From Burkholderiaceae bacterium (GTDB taxonomy: Bacteria > Pseudomonadota > Gammaproteobacteria > Burkholderiales > Burkholderiaceae), in the NCBI GenBank assembly GCA_947455485.1, contig CANGNV010000003.1, positions 1 to 64,000 on the forward strand: DNA of 64,000 nucleotides, given 5' to 3'. This document shows positions 1-9,931 of the stretch, one piece after another (the stretch's first letter is position 1; each line of letters begins with the position of its first letter). Position numbers and translations under genes: made by a program. The notes beneath the pieces are model-generated. The model saw only the letters and a list, made by a program, of their open reading frames with translations, made no database searches and had not been told where the DNA came from.

Positions 1-134
1 AATGGATATTCATTGCCATCTTCCCACTTGATTGTCTCTTTAGTAGACATAGTGGAGCGAGTCTTGAAGCTGAAGTTATTAGAAACGTCTACGAAGACGA
101 TTTCACGATATTCGGGGTGAATGCCAGGTTTCAT
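1..134 (-). CDS. rpmE2: 50S ribosomal protein L31 type B, partial
   Basis: The reverse strand from 134 reads [20 protein letters not shown] and continues open to the window edge, so only about 44 N-terminal residues are present. The MKPxIHPxYxxVVFxD start is characteristic of L31 type B, the form lacking the zinc-binding cysteines. The protein is a structural component of the large ribosomal subunit. It lies just downstream of rho on the same strand, the usual arrangement in Burkholderiales. The 3' end is outside the window. Confidence 0.9.
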   Translation of the reverse strand, partial: MKPGIHPEYREIVFVDVSNNFSFKTRSTMSTKETIKWEDGNEYP

Positions 135-280
135 TATTAAGTCCTATTAGCAGGCAGCCGTTCGGGTCCTAAGACCTAAATACTTACCCAAGTTAAATGC
201 AAATTATTAAAGCGGTAAAGGCGAAATTATGCCATGAAATCAACAACAAAGCGCACTTTTACCGTCTCTGAGAGCCTAAA

Positions 281-1543
281 TTAGCCACCCTTACGCATTA
301 AATCGAAGAATTCACCGTTATTTTTGGTGGATTTGAGCTTATCAACGATAAAGTTCATCGCCTCAATATCGTCCATATCGGCCAATAATTTACGTAAAAC
401 CCAGATTTTCTGGAGGTTTTCAGCTTTAACCAGCAACTCTTCACGGCGGGTGCCGGACTTGTTGAGGTTAATCGATGGGTAAACACGACGCTCAGCCAAA
501 CGACGCTCAAGGTGAACTTCCATATTGCCGGTACCTTTGAACTCTTCGTAGATGAGGTCATCCATACGGCTACCAGTTTCAATCAAGGCAGTAGCGATGA
601 TAGTGAGTGAGCCACCTTCTTCAACGTTACGCGCAGCACCGAAGAAACGTTTTGGGCGCTGTAATGCGTTGGCATCCACACCACCGGAGAGTACTTTTCC
701 AGATGAAGGGATAACGGTGTTGTAAGCGCGAGCAAGCCGGGTAATCGAGTCAAGCAAGATGATGACGTCTTTTTTCATCTCCACTAAACGCTTAGCCTTT
801 TCAATCACCATCTCGGCAACTTGCACGTGACGCACAGCTGGCTCATCAAATGTAGAGGCAACCACTTCACCACGTACAGAGCGCTGCATTTCAGTAACTT
901 CTTCAGGACGCTCATCAACCAACAGCACGATCAAGATCGCATCTGGGTTGTTCGCAGAAATCGCATGGGCGATGTGCTGCATCATCACGGTCTTGCCGGA
1001 TTTAGGTGAAGACACGATCAAGCCACGCTGGCCATAGCCAATCGGGGAGATCATGTCGATGATGCGGCCAGTTAAATTCTCTTCAGCTTTGATGTCACGC
1101 TCTAACTGAATGACGCGATTGGGATGCAAAGGCGTTAAGTTCTCGAACATGATGCGGTTCTTTAGGGCCTCAGGAGCCAAACCGTTGATCTTGTCTACCT
1201 TAACCAATGCAAAGTAACGTTCACCATCCTTAGGGGTGCGAACCTCGCCTTCAACGCTGTCACCAGTGTGCAGGTTAAAGCGGCGGATCTGTGCAGGGGA
1301 GATATAGATATCGTCCGGAGAAGCCATGTAAGAGGCATCTGGGGAGCGCAAGAAACCAAAGCCATCAGGCAATACTTCCAAAGTACCATCACCGAAAACA
1401 GATTCACCTTCCTTGGCGCGCTTCTTGAGGATGGCAAACATCAACTCTTGTTTGCGCATACGTTGTGTATTTTCAATCTCCAGACTGGCTGCCATTTCAA
1501 GCAGAGCGGATACGTGGAGTACTTTGAGTTCAGATAATTGCAT
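281..1543 (-). CDS. rho: Transcription termination factor Rho
   Basis: 420 residues, the usual Rho length. The N-terminal helical and cold-shock-like RNA-binding region covers about residues 1-125 (motif GFGFLRSP). The RecA-like ATPase follows, with the P-loop SPKSGKT near residue 180, the Walker B stretch [16 protein letters not shown], and the Q/R-loop region [21 protein letters not shown]. Rho is a hexameric RNA helicase that ends transcription of untranslated RNA. A leader of about 190 nt separates it from trxA. rho genes are often autoregulated through such a leader, but no specific element could be assigned here. Confidence 0.98.
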   Translation of the reverse strand: MQLSELKVLHVSALLEMAASLEIENTQRMRKQELMFAILKKRAKEGESVFGDGTLEVLPDGFGFLRSPDASYMASPDDIYISPAQIRRFNLHTGDSVEGEVRTPKDGERYFALVKVDKINGLAPEALKNRIMFENLTPLHPNRVIQLERDIKAEENLTGRIIDMISPIGYGQRGLIVSSPKSGKTVMMQHIAHAISANNPDAILIVLLVDERPEEVTEMQRSVRGEVVASTFDEPAVRHVQVAEMVIEKAKRLVEMKKDVIILLDSITRLARAYNTVIPSSGKVLSGGVDANALQRPKRFFGAARNVEEGGSLTIIATALIETGSRMDDLIYEEFKGTGNMEVHLERRLAERRVYPSINLNKSGTRREELLVKAENLQKIWVLRKLLADMDDIEAMNFIVDKLKSTKNNGEFFDLMRKGG

Positions 1544-1735
1544 GTGGTTCTCGGGTGTAAATAAGGATGTAGATGTGTTTTGGGTTATCGCTGTCTAGAT
1601 GGACATCAGACAGATTGGAAAAACAGAATTTTGGGGAGTTTGCTAAAAAAGAGGGGGAGGGAAAATTGCTGGGAATATTGCCGAAAATCGGGGCACTGAA
1701 AGTGCGTTGAAATAGATACTACACTAAAAACAGCT

Positions 1736-1768
1736 AAAAACCACAGGCTCACCCAGTGAACCTGTGAT
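1736..1768 (-). terminator. Rho-independent terminator of trxA
   Basis: On the minus strand CACAGG-TTCAC and GTGAG-CCTGTG form a stem of about 11 bp with one mismatch, followed by GTTTTTAG. It starts about 10 nt past the trxA stop codon and separates trxA from the rho leader. Confidence 0.8.
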
Positions 1769-1778
1769 CAAGGACTAT

Positions 1779-2105
1779 TTACAGATGACTATCAATAAAT
1801 GCAGTCAACTGGGATTTAGCCAAAGCGCCTACTTTTTGAGCAGCAACGGTGCCGTTCTTAAAGAGGATCAATGTTGGGATGCCACGAATGTTGAATTGGG
1901 CGGGAACGCCTTGGTTCTCATCCACGTTCATCTTGGCGATTTGGATCTTGTCGCCGTATTCACCAGCCAGCTCTTCAAGGATAGGGCCGATCATCTTGCA
2001 AGGACCACACCACTCAGCCCAGAAGTCGAGGAGAACAGGTTTATCGGACTTGAGAACGTCTTGCTCGAAAGAAGCGTCAGTTACATATTTGATGCCGGCA
2101 CTCAT
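1779..2105 (-). CDS. trxA: Thioredoxin 1
   Basis: 108 residues with the thioredoxin fold signature [12 protein letters not shown]. The two redox cysteines are in WCGPC near residues 33-36, and the cis-proline region is [12 protein letters not shown]. It reduces cytosolic protein disulfides and serves as an electron donor. The start has a purine-rich site (AAGGAATTTTC) a few bases upstream. It is transcribed away from addB and has its own terminator. Confidence 0.98.
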   Translation of the reverse strand: MSAGIKYVTDASFEQDVLKSDKPVLLDFWAEWCGPCKMIGPILEELAGEYGDKIQIAKMNVDENQGVPAQFNIRGIPTLILFKNGTVAAQKVGALAKSQLTAFIDSHL

Positions 2106-2142
2106 GAAAATTCCTTAATTAGTCTTATTTAGTTTTATATAG

Positions 2143-2174
2143 TTATTGCTCTACAACGCTTATATTAGCAATAA
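2143..2174. promoter_or_regulatory. Dyad in trxA/addB divergent promoter region
   Basis: TTATTGCT and AGCAATAA form perfect 8-bp arms separated by 16 bases, within the 120-bp space between the divergent trxA and addB starts. This could be a regulator site or fortuitous AT-rich symmetry. No known consensus is recognised. Confidence 0.25.
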
Positions 2175-2224
2175 GCCACACTTTCTGCCTAAATACTAAA
2201 AAACCAGCCCTAGAACCACCCTCA

Positions 2225-5218
2225 ATGCCGCACCCATTCCCAACCCTAAATAAGCAAAAGCTGCCACATGCTTGGGCAATAGCCCCCAATGCCAGTGCTC
2301 TGAAGTCGCTCGCCGAGGGTATCTGGAATTGTGCAAAGCAAACAAACCAGCGCCCCTTAGTGGTGCTAAGTACCGCAGGCCCATTAATGGGGGTGAGAGC
2401 TGCCCTGGAAAAGTATCGACCTAAAGATCTGCCAAATCACATTGCCTTCCTGCCCCAAGTCATGAGTTTTAACGATTGGCTTGAAGCAGCACCAGGCGCA
2501 TGGAAGCTCCCCAAGAAGCAAACGGATCTAGAGCGTTGGTTATCTGTTTATATCAATTTACGTAAACACAAGATATTGCAAAGCTGGTTTAAGGCAGAGA
2601 GTGAAGCGGGGGCTTGGGGTTTAGCGCAGGCAGTGATCGACGCATGTGATTCATTGTCAGAGGCGGTTGTGCCACTGATGCAAAGTGAAATTAATGTCTT
2701 GGTACAAAACCAAACTCTCGATTCAGAGTTGTGGGTAAAACAAGTAGAAACACTGTTGGATCAAGCGATCGCTAAAGCCTATGTTGGTTTATCTCGTAAG
2801 GTCGTTGATCAAGAATCCACTGTTTTATTGGCCTTCTGGCGCTTCCTCAGTAGCCCTGGTGATCCTGTCATGCGAAAGCATTTCGCATTAGCCGCTCATC
2901 TGCAAGCAGCAAGTGCTAATCAAGCTCTGGCAAGACCTTTGATCTGGGTAGAGACTGCCGATCCCAAACCGATCGATCAAGAAATGATGTCTCGGTATTT
3001 AAATGAGTATTCACAATTTGCACCTGTAGTGAATATTGGAATGGATTGGCATTCAGTAGCGCTCTGGTCTGAGGCGCTAACTGGTCAAGATGCTGAAGGG
3101 CAGCTCAAACCAGTAGATAGTGAACAGCAGATCCTGATTGATCAAAGTATTCAAGCAAGCTTCCATGATGGATGGAAATTGCTAGCAGCTAGACGCTTTG
3201 AAGAATTAGCTTGGGCGGCTGCCAAATCGATTGAGGCACATTTAATTGCGGGTAAAACCAACATTGCATTAGTTGCGCAAGATCGTTTAGCTGCAAGAAG
3301 GGCGCGCGCATTGCTGTCACGCTTTGGTCCAAGTCTGCGTATACGTGACGAGACCGGCTGGAAACTTTCAACTACCCGTGCCGCAGCATCGCTCAATAGT
3401 TGGTTGGAGTTGATTCGCTCGCCCAAGGAGGGGCCGAGTGCAAGCTCCTTGCTGGAGTTTTTGCAAAACCCATTTTTTGATATTGCCCATGCCTTACAAA
3501 AGCCATCGGAGGCTTGTGTCAGGCTCATTGCTCAGCTTGAAGATATTTTGATTGCAAGCCAAGCAAAGTCTGGCTGGGAAACCTTTCGGATTGCGATTGA
3601 GCGAGCCAACACCTATTCATCATCGCGCGGTAGCGTGCCTCATGAATCACTCTTAGAGTTGCTCGCTTTATTGCAACGACATCATGCTCAGTGGTTGGAG
3701 CTCAAACTCGATTGTGAAAATGCTTATGTACTCCTGCAATCTAATTTGCAAGAGATGGGTATGGCGCAGCAACTTGAAAAAGACTCCGCTGGTAAGCAGT
3801 TGCTCGAAGTGCTCAAGACTTTTGATTTAGGCGCTGGAGCTTACCGGCAGGTCGCTATGCGTTTGCCTGAGTGGTTGAGCTTGCTCAAGACTGTAATTGA
3901 GGAGGCCTCCTATCAAGAGGTAGGTCAACAAGCGCAAGCAACTTTAAGTATCTTGCCGCTGAGCTCAACACGTTTGCGAGAGTTTGATGCGGTTGTCCTG
4001 GTGGGTTGCGATGAGCAACAGTTGCCAGCGTTTTCTGAGCCGCCATTATTTTTCTCGGATACGCTCAATCGCCTATTAAAAGCATCAACCGTTACGGCGC
4101 AATATATTCAGCAGGCTAGAGATCTCTCGCAATTACTGATTTCCTGTCCACAAGTCGATTTACTTTGGCAAAGTAAAAGCAAAAGCGGCGAACCTCTCAG
4201 GCCATCGGCCTGGATTAGCCGCTTACGCACGCAACTGCCAGATTGGCCAATATTAGAGGCGAAGCCTGATACGCACTCAAACCAATCTAACCCATTGCAA
4301 GAAGCGGTCACAACCGTTAACCCTGACATTGCTTTGCCAATCAGCATGTCTCCTAGTGCATATAAAGCATTAAGAGATTGTCCTTATCGTTACTACGTCC
4401 GTAGCATCTTGTGTTTACGTAAGGCAAAAGAATTCGAAGATGGCTTTGATGCCTCATTGGCAGGGCAGGTTTTACATGCTTTGTTAAAGAACTTCTTCCA
4501 AGCATTAAAAACAGAAGAGAAAAAATCCCATTCAAGTATTCATCAAGGTGAAGATGCTCGTCGTGAGTGGATGCAAGAACATCTCATCAAGCATTCAGAA
4601 AAAGAGTTTGAGCGCTTGATCAAGGGTGATGCCAGAGTCACTGGCACTTTGCGTGATTGGCAAAAGCAGATTCCTAGCTTTGTAGATTGGCAACTCAAGC
4701 GCGAGGCTGAAGGTTGGCAGTATCACGATGCGGAGTTACCAGTTGGATTTATGGTGATGCTGACCGATCCCGATGGCGTGCAAAGAGAGATTGAGATTGC
4801 GGGGCGCGCTGACCGCTTTGACGTGAATGCCAATAATTCGAATGCTGCAGCAGTCATTGATTACAAGAATCAGGGTATTAACAAAATCAAGAAGCGGGCA
4901 GTTCACCTCTTGGATGATCCTCAATTGCTCATCTATGCCCGCGCAGTCAATGAGAATGCTATTGCAGCGCATCTTCCTGGTCGCACCATTGAGCAAGCTG
5001 AGTGGGTGGCATTAAAGGCAGATCTCAAGAAAGCCGATGACAAGATTGTGAGAGCGTATTCGGTTGAACCGATGCCGGAGATGATGGAGCAATTCTCAGA
5101 GCAACTCAATGAGGATCTAGAGGTCTTATGGGCGCGCAAGCCCATGAAAGCTTTTGCACCGGATAGCGTTTGCCAGTATTGCGAAGCCAGAGGTATTTGC
5201 AGAAAGGGGATGTGGTGA
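2225..5218 (+). CDS. addB: AddB-like PD-(D/E)XK nuclease/inactivated helicase subunit
   Basis: 997 residues. The middle has a degenerate helicase-like region (SILPLSSTRLREFDAVVLVGCDEQQLP). The C-terminal PD-(D/E)XK nuclease domain starts near residue 705 with DCPYRYYVRSI and has the catalytic stretch AGQVLHALL and AVIDYKNQG. A cysteine cluster CQYCEARGIC at the end, with the cysteine in DCPYRYY, matches the Fe-S staple of AddB-type nucleases. With AddA it processes DNA double-strand ends for RecA loading. Its stop overlaps the addA start (GTGA), which indicates translational coupling. Confidence 0.9.
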   Translation: MPHPFPTLNKQKLPHAWAIAPNASALKSLAEGIWNCAKQTNQRPLVVLSTAGPLMGVRAALEKYRPKDLPNHIAFLPQVMSFNDWLEAAPGAWKLPKKQTDLERWLSVYINLRKHKILQSWFKAESEAGAWGLAQAVIDACDSLSEAVVPLMQSEINVLVQNQTLDSELWVKQVETLLDQAIAKAYVGLSRKVVDQESTVLLAFWRFLSSPGDPVMRKHFALAAHLQAASANQALARPLIWVETADPKPIDQEMMSRYLNEYSQFAPVVNIGMDWHSVALWSEALTGQDAEGQLKPVDSEQQILIDQSIQASFHDGWKLLAARRFEELAWAAAKSIEAHLIAGKTNIALVAQDRLAARRARALLSRFGPSLRIRDETGWKLSTTRAAASLNSWLELIRSPKEGPSASSLLEFLQNPFFDIAHALQKPSEACVRLIAQLEDILIASQAKSGWETFRIAIERANTYSSSRGSVPHESLLELLALLQRHHAQWLELKLDCENAYVLLQSNLQEMGMAQQLEKDSAGKQLLEVLKTFDLGAGAYRQVAMRLPEWLSLLKTVIEEASYQEVGQQAQATLSILPLSSTRLREFDAVVLVGCDEQQLPAFSEPPLFFSDTLNRLLKASTVTAQYIQQARDLSQLLISCPQVDLLWQSKSKSGEPLRPSAWISRLRTQLPDWPILEAKPDTHSNQSNPLQEAVTTVNPDIALPISMSPSAYKALRDCPYRYYVRSILCLRKAKEFEDGFDASLAGQVLHALLKNFFQALKTEEKKSHSSIHQGEDARREWMQEHLIKHSEKEFERLIKGDARVTGTLRDWQKQIPSFVDWQLKREAEGWQYHDAELPVGFMVMLTDPDGVQREIEIAGRADRFDVNANNSNAAAVIDYKNQGINKIKKRAVHLLDDPQLLIYARAVNENAIAAHLPGRTIEQAEWVALKADLKKADDKIVRAYSVEPMPEMMEQFSEQLNEDLEVLWARKPMKAFAPDSVCQYCEARGICRKGMW

Positions 5219-8200
5219 GCGATAAGTTTGATTACGCCGTAGCCTGCAACCCAAATAACTCGGTGATTGTTTCTGCCTGTGCGGGTAGTGGCAAGACCTG
5301 GCTATTGGTCGCACGCATGGTGCGCCTATTGATCGCTGGTGCTAAACCTCAAGAGATCTTAGCGCTGACCTTTACCCGTAAAGCTGCCCAAGAAATGCGC
5401 GACCGTCTATACGGATTGCTGGAACAGTTTTCCCAAATGACTGATGAGAAGCTCATTCATGAGCTCACGATCAGGGGTTTGAATGATGCAGAGGCTAATA
5501 AATTGCTACCGCAAGCAAGGGCGCTGTATCTCAAAGTGCTAATGAGTCCCCAATCGATTGTGATTGATACCTTTCATGGATGGTTTGGCAGACTTCTTGG
5601 AGCAGCGCCAATCTCTGCGGAAGTCCAGCCTGGATTTAGTCTTCGTGAAGATGCTAAACGTTTACAAGAAGAGTGCATGCAAGATTGGTGGGGGGATTTA
5701 CCTGCTGATCTTAAAAAACACTATGACGTTTTACTCAAAGAATTTGGCGCTTTTGAGACTGACAAGTTCTTGATGGGTAATTACAGCCTCTTTAAGCAAA
5801 GAGGTGCTTGGACATTCTTCTTAGCTTCTTGTAAGGCTAAGGGCATTAGTCCGGCCGAAGCTTTAGCGCAATGCTTGCCGAATCTATCTTTGCCAAACCC
5901 GCTAGAAGAATTTTGGCGACGCCCTGGCACTAAAGAAGATTTGCAAGTGATGCTCGATTGCTATAGCAATGGCACGCCTGGTCAAAAGAAAAGTGCGCCA
6001 TTTATTCAGAGAGTCATTGCACTGCATGCGGCAGGTAGTTCAGTGATGGAGGTTGCGGATCAATGGCAAAGCTATTTCTTAACCAAGACTCTGACGCCAC
6101 TAAAAGATATTGCGACGATGTCTGTGCCCATGCGAGATTATCTTGCTGCGACTGGCGGTGACCCAACGCAGATTACCTCCATTCGTAATGCTTGGGTGGA
6201 TGCATATGAAGCATGGTTCCCCTGGAAAAGCGATCAAGATGCTTATGCAATCAATGCCGCTTGGTTTGCGATGAGCGAGGCAATGCTAGGTCATATGCAA
6301 AAGGCAAAAGAATCGATGCGCGTGCGCGACTTCGATGATTTAGAGATTGGTGTGAGCCAGTTGATGGCTAGTTCGGATAACGCCGCTTATCTTCAAGCAC
6401 GACTAGATGCGAAGTACAGCCACATTCTGATTGATGAGTTTCAGGATACCAATCCACTGCAATGGCAGATTTTGCGTTCTTGGTTGGAGGGTTATGGACA
6501 AGACGGCTCTCGTCCAAGCGTCTTTATTGTCGGGGATCCCAAGCAGTCGATCTATCGCTTCCGCCGAGCTGACCCAAGACTGTTTACTAGTGCAACTACT
6601 TTCCTCGAGTCGACTTTACAGGCGAAGTATTTGGAAAAGAACACTACCCGCAGAAATGCCGATGCAATTAATAAAGCCGTTAACAGCATCTTTTTGACCG
6701 ATGCAGTTCCTCCGACCTATGTATTTGCCAAACAAGATACTGACTGGAAAGCGCCATTAGAGGGTATTGCTGAACAGGAGTTTGCTGCCAAGGGCGAGGC
6801 GATGTTGCTGCCACTCATTGAGCGTACAGAGCAGGATCAAGCTGAACGCACTGGTAGCGCTCTAGATAATCCCATTGAGGATTCAGGGTTGACTGTTGGA
6901 GTGCAACAGCGCTATTGGGAGGGTCAACAAGTAAGTCGCTTGATTCATCATGTTTTAGCAACACGCCAAGTAATTGATAAAAAAGATGGCAAAGAGTATT
7001 GGCGCCCAGCAAGAGCTAGCGACTTTATCTTGCTCGTTAAGCGCCGAGCCTACTTGCCGCAGTTTGAGCGAGCGCTGCGAGAAGCTGACTTGGCTTACGA
7101 TAGTTCTCGCTTAGGCGGCCTCCTGAATACTCTAGAGATCGATGACTTAATTGCCTTGCTCACTGTCTTGGTATCCCCAAGGCACGATTTGCCATTGGCG
7201 CAAGTACTGCGTAGTCCGATCTTTAGTTTTACCGAGCAGCAAATGCAGGAGCTCAGCAGTCATGTAGGCGACAGTCAAAGCGAAAGCCAAGGCCAAGCTA
7301 AATCATCTTGGTGGGATGCTTTACAAAGCAGCTCTGTGGCAGAAGTTCAGAAGGCGGCGCGCTATTTAGAGCGCTGGAGAAGTCTAGGCGAGGTATTGCC
7401 TGTACATGACCTGCTTGATCTCATTTATCAAGAGAGTAATTTACGAATCAGTTATGCGGTAGCCTCTCAAAATCTAGCGCGCGCTCAGGTATTAGCTAAT
7501 TTAGATGCGTTCTTGGAGCTCGCCTTAAATCAAGACGGTGGTCGCTACCCGAGCTTGAGTCGCTTTATCGATGAGATTAATGCGATGCGCAGGGGTGACG
7601 ATGATGAGACTCCGGATGAGGGTGATGTAGAGGCTGAGGCCGATGACGACATTGGTGAAGTAGATCTCGATAGCGAGATGTCCGAGGAAGATCAGCATAA
7701 GCGTGTGCGCCTCATGACTATTCATGGCGCTAAGGGGCTAGAGGCACCATTTGTGATCATGCTCGATGCCAACCATACAGAGTGGAAGGCACCTCATCGT
7801 GGCGTACTGATGGATTGGTCTCCAGATGAGACTGGCCCAAGCCATCTTTCTTTGTATGCAGCAAAGTCTTTGACAGAGAAGCGTGCAGCAATCTACGAAA
7901 AAGAGAATGAAGTTAGTGAGAATGAAAATTGGAACGTCCTATACGTTGCGATGACTCGCGCACAGCAAGGCTTATGGATTAGCGGCGTGCAATCTCATAT
8001 TAAAGATGGCATTAGCCAAAAATCTTGGTATGGCAGGGCACTTGCGGCAGGCATGGAGACCTTGGATGTTACCCAGTTAGGTGAACTGCCAACCCAAGAG
8101 CAGGAGAAAGTAAATTCCAACAGTAGCGAGCCATTTCAGATAAATCATTTCCAATTGTCATGGGATGCAGCCAAGCAATCCCATCAAGAAACAATTGCCG

Positions 8201-8739
8201 ATATTGAAAGCGGTGCGCTAGCGATTGCCGCAAAAGAAAAAGAGCAGGCGCAAGCGGTAGAGCAACCCGATCCAGAGATTTTGGAAGAGGGAACGCATTT
8301 TCATAAATTGCTAGAGTTTTTAACTCCGCATTCAGGTAGTCAAACAACTGCCCTAATGCCAAGCGAGCAAGAGCTCATGAATTGGCTCAGTATCGATCAA
8401 GAGCGGGCCCAAAAACTGACAGAGCGCGTTCAGACTGTTATGAATGCAAAAGCGCTCCAAAAGTACCTCACTGAAAACCAGTGGGTTCAAGCTTGGAATG
8501 AGATCGACATCGCTGATGAGGACGGCAAGGGCTTCCGCTTAGATCGCCTAGTAGAGTTTGAGGACCATTTGGCCATCCTCGATTACAAGCTCACCATTCC
8601 AGAAGAGGGTGATGAGATGTATGAGAAGTACCGCAAGCAATTGAAGGGTTACCAGGATGAGTTGGGCCGCATTCGTAAAGATAAGCCCAATAAGGCCTTT
8701 TTAATCTCTGCAAACGGTGAGATTAAAGAAATTATTTAA
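5215..8739 (+). CDS. addA: AddA-like UvrD/REP helicase-nuclease
   Basis: About 1174 residues from the GTG at 5215. That start overlaps the addB stop as GTGA and has GGGGA five bases upstream. The track's earlier start at 5170 lies inside addB and is less likely. UvrD motifs are present: Walker A SACAGSGKTWLL near residue 20, TFTRKAAQEMR, the Walker B region LIDEFQDTNPLQW, VGDPKQSIYRFRRAD, and VRLMTIHGAKGLEAPFV. An acidic insert (DDDETPDEGDVEAEADDD) precedes the last of these. The C-terminal nuclease motif is LDRLVEFEDHLAILDYK. The partner is AddB. Confidence 0.93.
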   Translation: MSDKFDYAVACNPNNSVIVSACAGSGKTWLLVARMVRLLIAGAKPQEILALTFTRKAAQEMRDRLYGLLEQFSQMTDEKLIHELTIRGLNDAEANKLLPQARALYLKVLMSPQSIVIDTFHGWFGRLLGAAPISAEVQPGFSLREDAKRLQEECMQDWWGDLPADLKKHYDVLLKEFGAFETDKFLMGNYSLFKQRGAWTFFLASCKAKGISPAEALAQCLPNLSLPNPLEEFWRRPGTKEDLQVMLDCYSNGTPGQKKSAPFIQRVIALHAAGSSVMEVADQWQSYFLTKTLTPLKDIATMSVPMRDYLAATGGDPTQITSIRNAWVDAYEAWFPWKSDQDAYAINAAWFAMSEAMLGHMQKAKESMRVRDFDDLEIGVSQLMASSDNAAYLQARLDAKYSHILIDEFQDTNPLQWQILRSWLEGYGQDGSRPSVFIVGDPKQSIYRFRRADPRLFTSATTFLESTLQAKYLEKNTTRRNADAINKAVNSIFLTDAVPPTYVFAKQDTDWKAPLEGIAEQEFAAKGEAMLLPLIERTEQDQAERTGSALDNPIEDSGLTVGVQQRYWEGQQVSRLIHHVLATRQVIDKKDGKEYWRPARASDFILLVKRRAYLPQFERALREADLAYDSSRLGGLLNTLEIDDLIALLTVLVSPRHDLPLAQVLRSPIFSFTEQQMQELSSHVGDSQSESQGQAKSSWWDALQSSSVAEVQKAARYLERWRSLGEVLPVHDLLDLIYQESNLRISYAVASQNLARAQVLANLDAFLELALNQDGGRYPSLSRFIDEINAMRRGDDDETPDEGDVEAEADDDIGEVDLDSEMSEEDQHKRVRLMTIHGAKGLEAPFVIMLDANHTEWKAPHRGVLMDWSPDETGPSHLSLYAAKSLTEKRAAIYEKENEVSENENWNVLYVAMTRAQQGLWISGVQSHIKDGISQKSWYGRALAAGMETLDVTQLGELPTQEQEKVNSNSSEPFQINHFQLSWDAAKQSHQETIADIESGALAIAAKEKEQAQAVEQPDPEILEEGTHFHKLLEFLTPHSGSQTTALMPSEQELMNWLSIDQERAQKLTERVQTVMNAKALQKYLTENQWVQAWNEIDIADEDGKGFRLDRLVEFEDHLAILDYKLTIPEEGDEMYEKYRKQLKGYQDELGRIRKDKPNKAFLISANGEIKEII

Positions 8740-8932
8740 GCTTGGAGGTGTTTGTTTTTGTGGTGGTTGGCGTTTTGGCTTTGTGATCCATAGGGTTGCC
8801 GCGACCGCGAATCATGGTAGGTCTAGCCTTTTCCCACTCTTCATCAGTGAATGGAATGGAGTCTGGATCTTCCAGTGCGGCTTTGGTGATTGCCGCATCT
8901 TCCGCAGCGCTGTGTCTAATGATTATTTTCAT
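8732..8932 (-). CDS. Short BrnA-like antitoxin, possibly truncated
   Basis: 66 residues starting MKIIIRHSAAEDAAIT. The stretch ALEDPDSIPFTDEEWEKARP followed by RGRGNP resembles the N-terminal half of BrnA-type antitoxins, where a DNA-binding ribbon-helix-helix region normally follows. Here that region is replaced by a short threonine/lysine-rich tail, so the gene looks truncated or degenerate. It is convergent with addA and overlaps its last 8 bases. No BrnT-like toxin is visible upstream. The track extends the ORF to 9133, but the internal ATG at 8932 fits the family. Family assignment is from memory of the motif. Confidence 0.5.
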   Translation of the reverse strand: MKIIIRHSAAEDAAITKAALEDPDSIPFTDEEWEKARPTMIRGRGNPMDHKAKTPTTTKTNTSKLK

Positions 8933-9065
8933 GTGCTCAGGATAGCTAATTTCAAGCTTTACCCCCTTGAAATCAGCTCTAAAGACCCTATATAAGTAGG
9001 GAATAGCAAAAATCCCCAAACTAGGGATAATGAAATTCACACGAAACATCCTACAAGGGGTCCTG

Positions 9066-9893
9066 ATGAAAATTCGTAAAGTAATTAATTTATTCGTTGG
9101 CGTATTTGCGGCGGCGCTACTGTTAACTAGCAACGCAGCATTTGCCGAGGCAACTTTGCCTGAGGTATATCAAGCTGTGCAATCTGGGCAGATGGCTAAA
9201 GCCGATGCCATGATGCAAGAGGTTCTGCAAAACCATCCTAATAGCGCTAAAGCACACTACGTAGCTTCTGAGCTTTACCTTAAAGAGGGTAAGTTGGAAG
9301 CAGCGCGCAATCATTTCATCAAAGCGCAAAACTTGGCGCCTGGTTTACCGTTTGCCCAACCTGAGTCTGTACAAAAACTTCAGATGCAATTAGCTAGTAC
9401 TCAAGTTGCGCCTGCTGCCAGTCAGACATCCATTTTTAGTAATCCACTCTTTTGGGGCCTGATTGCCATCTTGGTGATTGGCGTCATGATTGTGATGAGA
9501 CGTCGTAGGGCAGAAGCAGTGCAAGTCTACAACGCACCAAGCGCTGGTTATCCTGGTACTCCAGGTGGCCCAACTGGCTATCCCGGTGGTCCTGGCGGTC
9601 CTGGTTACCCTGGAGCACCAGCAGGTGGCATGGGTAGCGGTTTGATGGGCAGTCTGGCAACTGGTGCCGCATTAGGCGCCGGTATGTATGCTGGTCAAGC
9701 GCTAGCAAGCAATCTTATGGGTGGTCACGATAATGGCCATTCCAATGCCGGCTCTAACCCTAACTTGAATCAGGTTGGTGGCCCAGCATCTTTAGATCCA
9801 AACTTTGGCGTACGTGATGCCAGCTCTTGGGATGATGGTGGCGCTAGTTCATGGGATGACAGTGGTGGTGGCGATTTCATGAGTGATGTTTAA
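9066..9893 (+). CDS. Exported TPR protein with glycine/proline-rich tail
   Basis: 275 residues from the ATG at 9066, preceded by AAGGGGTCCTG; the track start at 9030 lacks a comparable site. A signal peptide ending SNAAFA precedes a tetratricopeptide-like pair (SGQMAKADAMMQEVLQNHPN and GKLEAARNHFIKAQNLAP). A membrane segment follows near residues 128-146 (NPLFWGLIAILVIGVMIVM) with a basic stop RRRR. The remainder is a low-complexity Gly/Pro/Tyr region and a tail with two copies of ASSWDD. It is probably anchored in the inner membrane. Its role is unknown. Confidence 0.75.
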   Translation: MKIRKVINLFVGVFAAALLLTSNAAFAEATLPEVYQAVQSGQMAKADAMMQEVLQNHPNSAKAHYVASELYLKEGKLEAARNHFIKAQNLAPGLPFAQPESVQKLQMQLASTQVAPAASQTSIFSNPLFWGLIAILVIGVMIVMRRRRAEAVQVYNAPSAGYPGTPGGPTGYPGGPGGPGYPGAPAGGMGSGLMGSLATGAALGAGMYAGQALASNLMGGHDNGHSNAGSNPNLNQVGGPASLDPNFGVRDASSWDDGGASSWDDSGGGDFMSDV

Positions 9894-9931
9894 TTCGCTC
9901 TCAGTCCAGTAATTTATATAAGAAAGTATTT

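Noticed and set aside
1268-1537. Plus-strand ORFs inside rho
   Set aside because: Shadows of the rho frame; the rho protein is full length and conserved.
8732-9133. Long version of the antitoxin ORF
   Set aside because: The first 67 codons overlap the TPR gene and have no antitoxin character; the internal ATG at 8932 fits.
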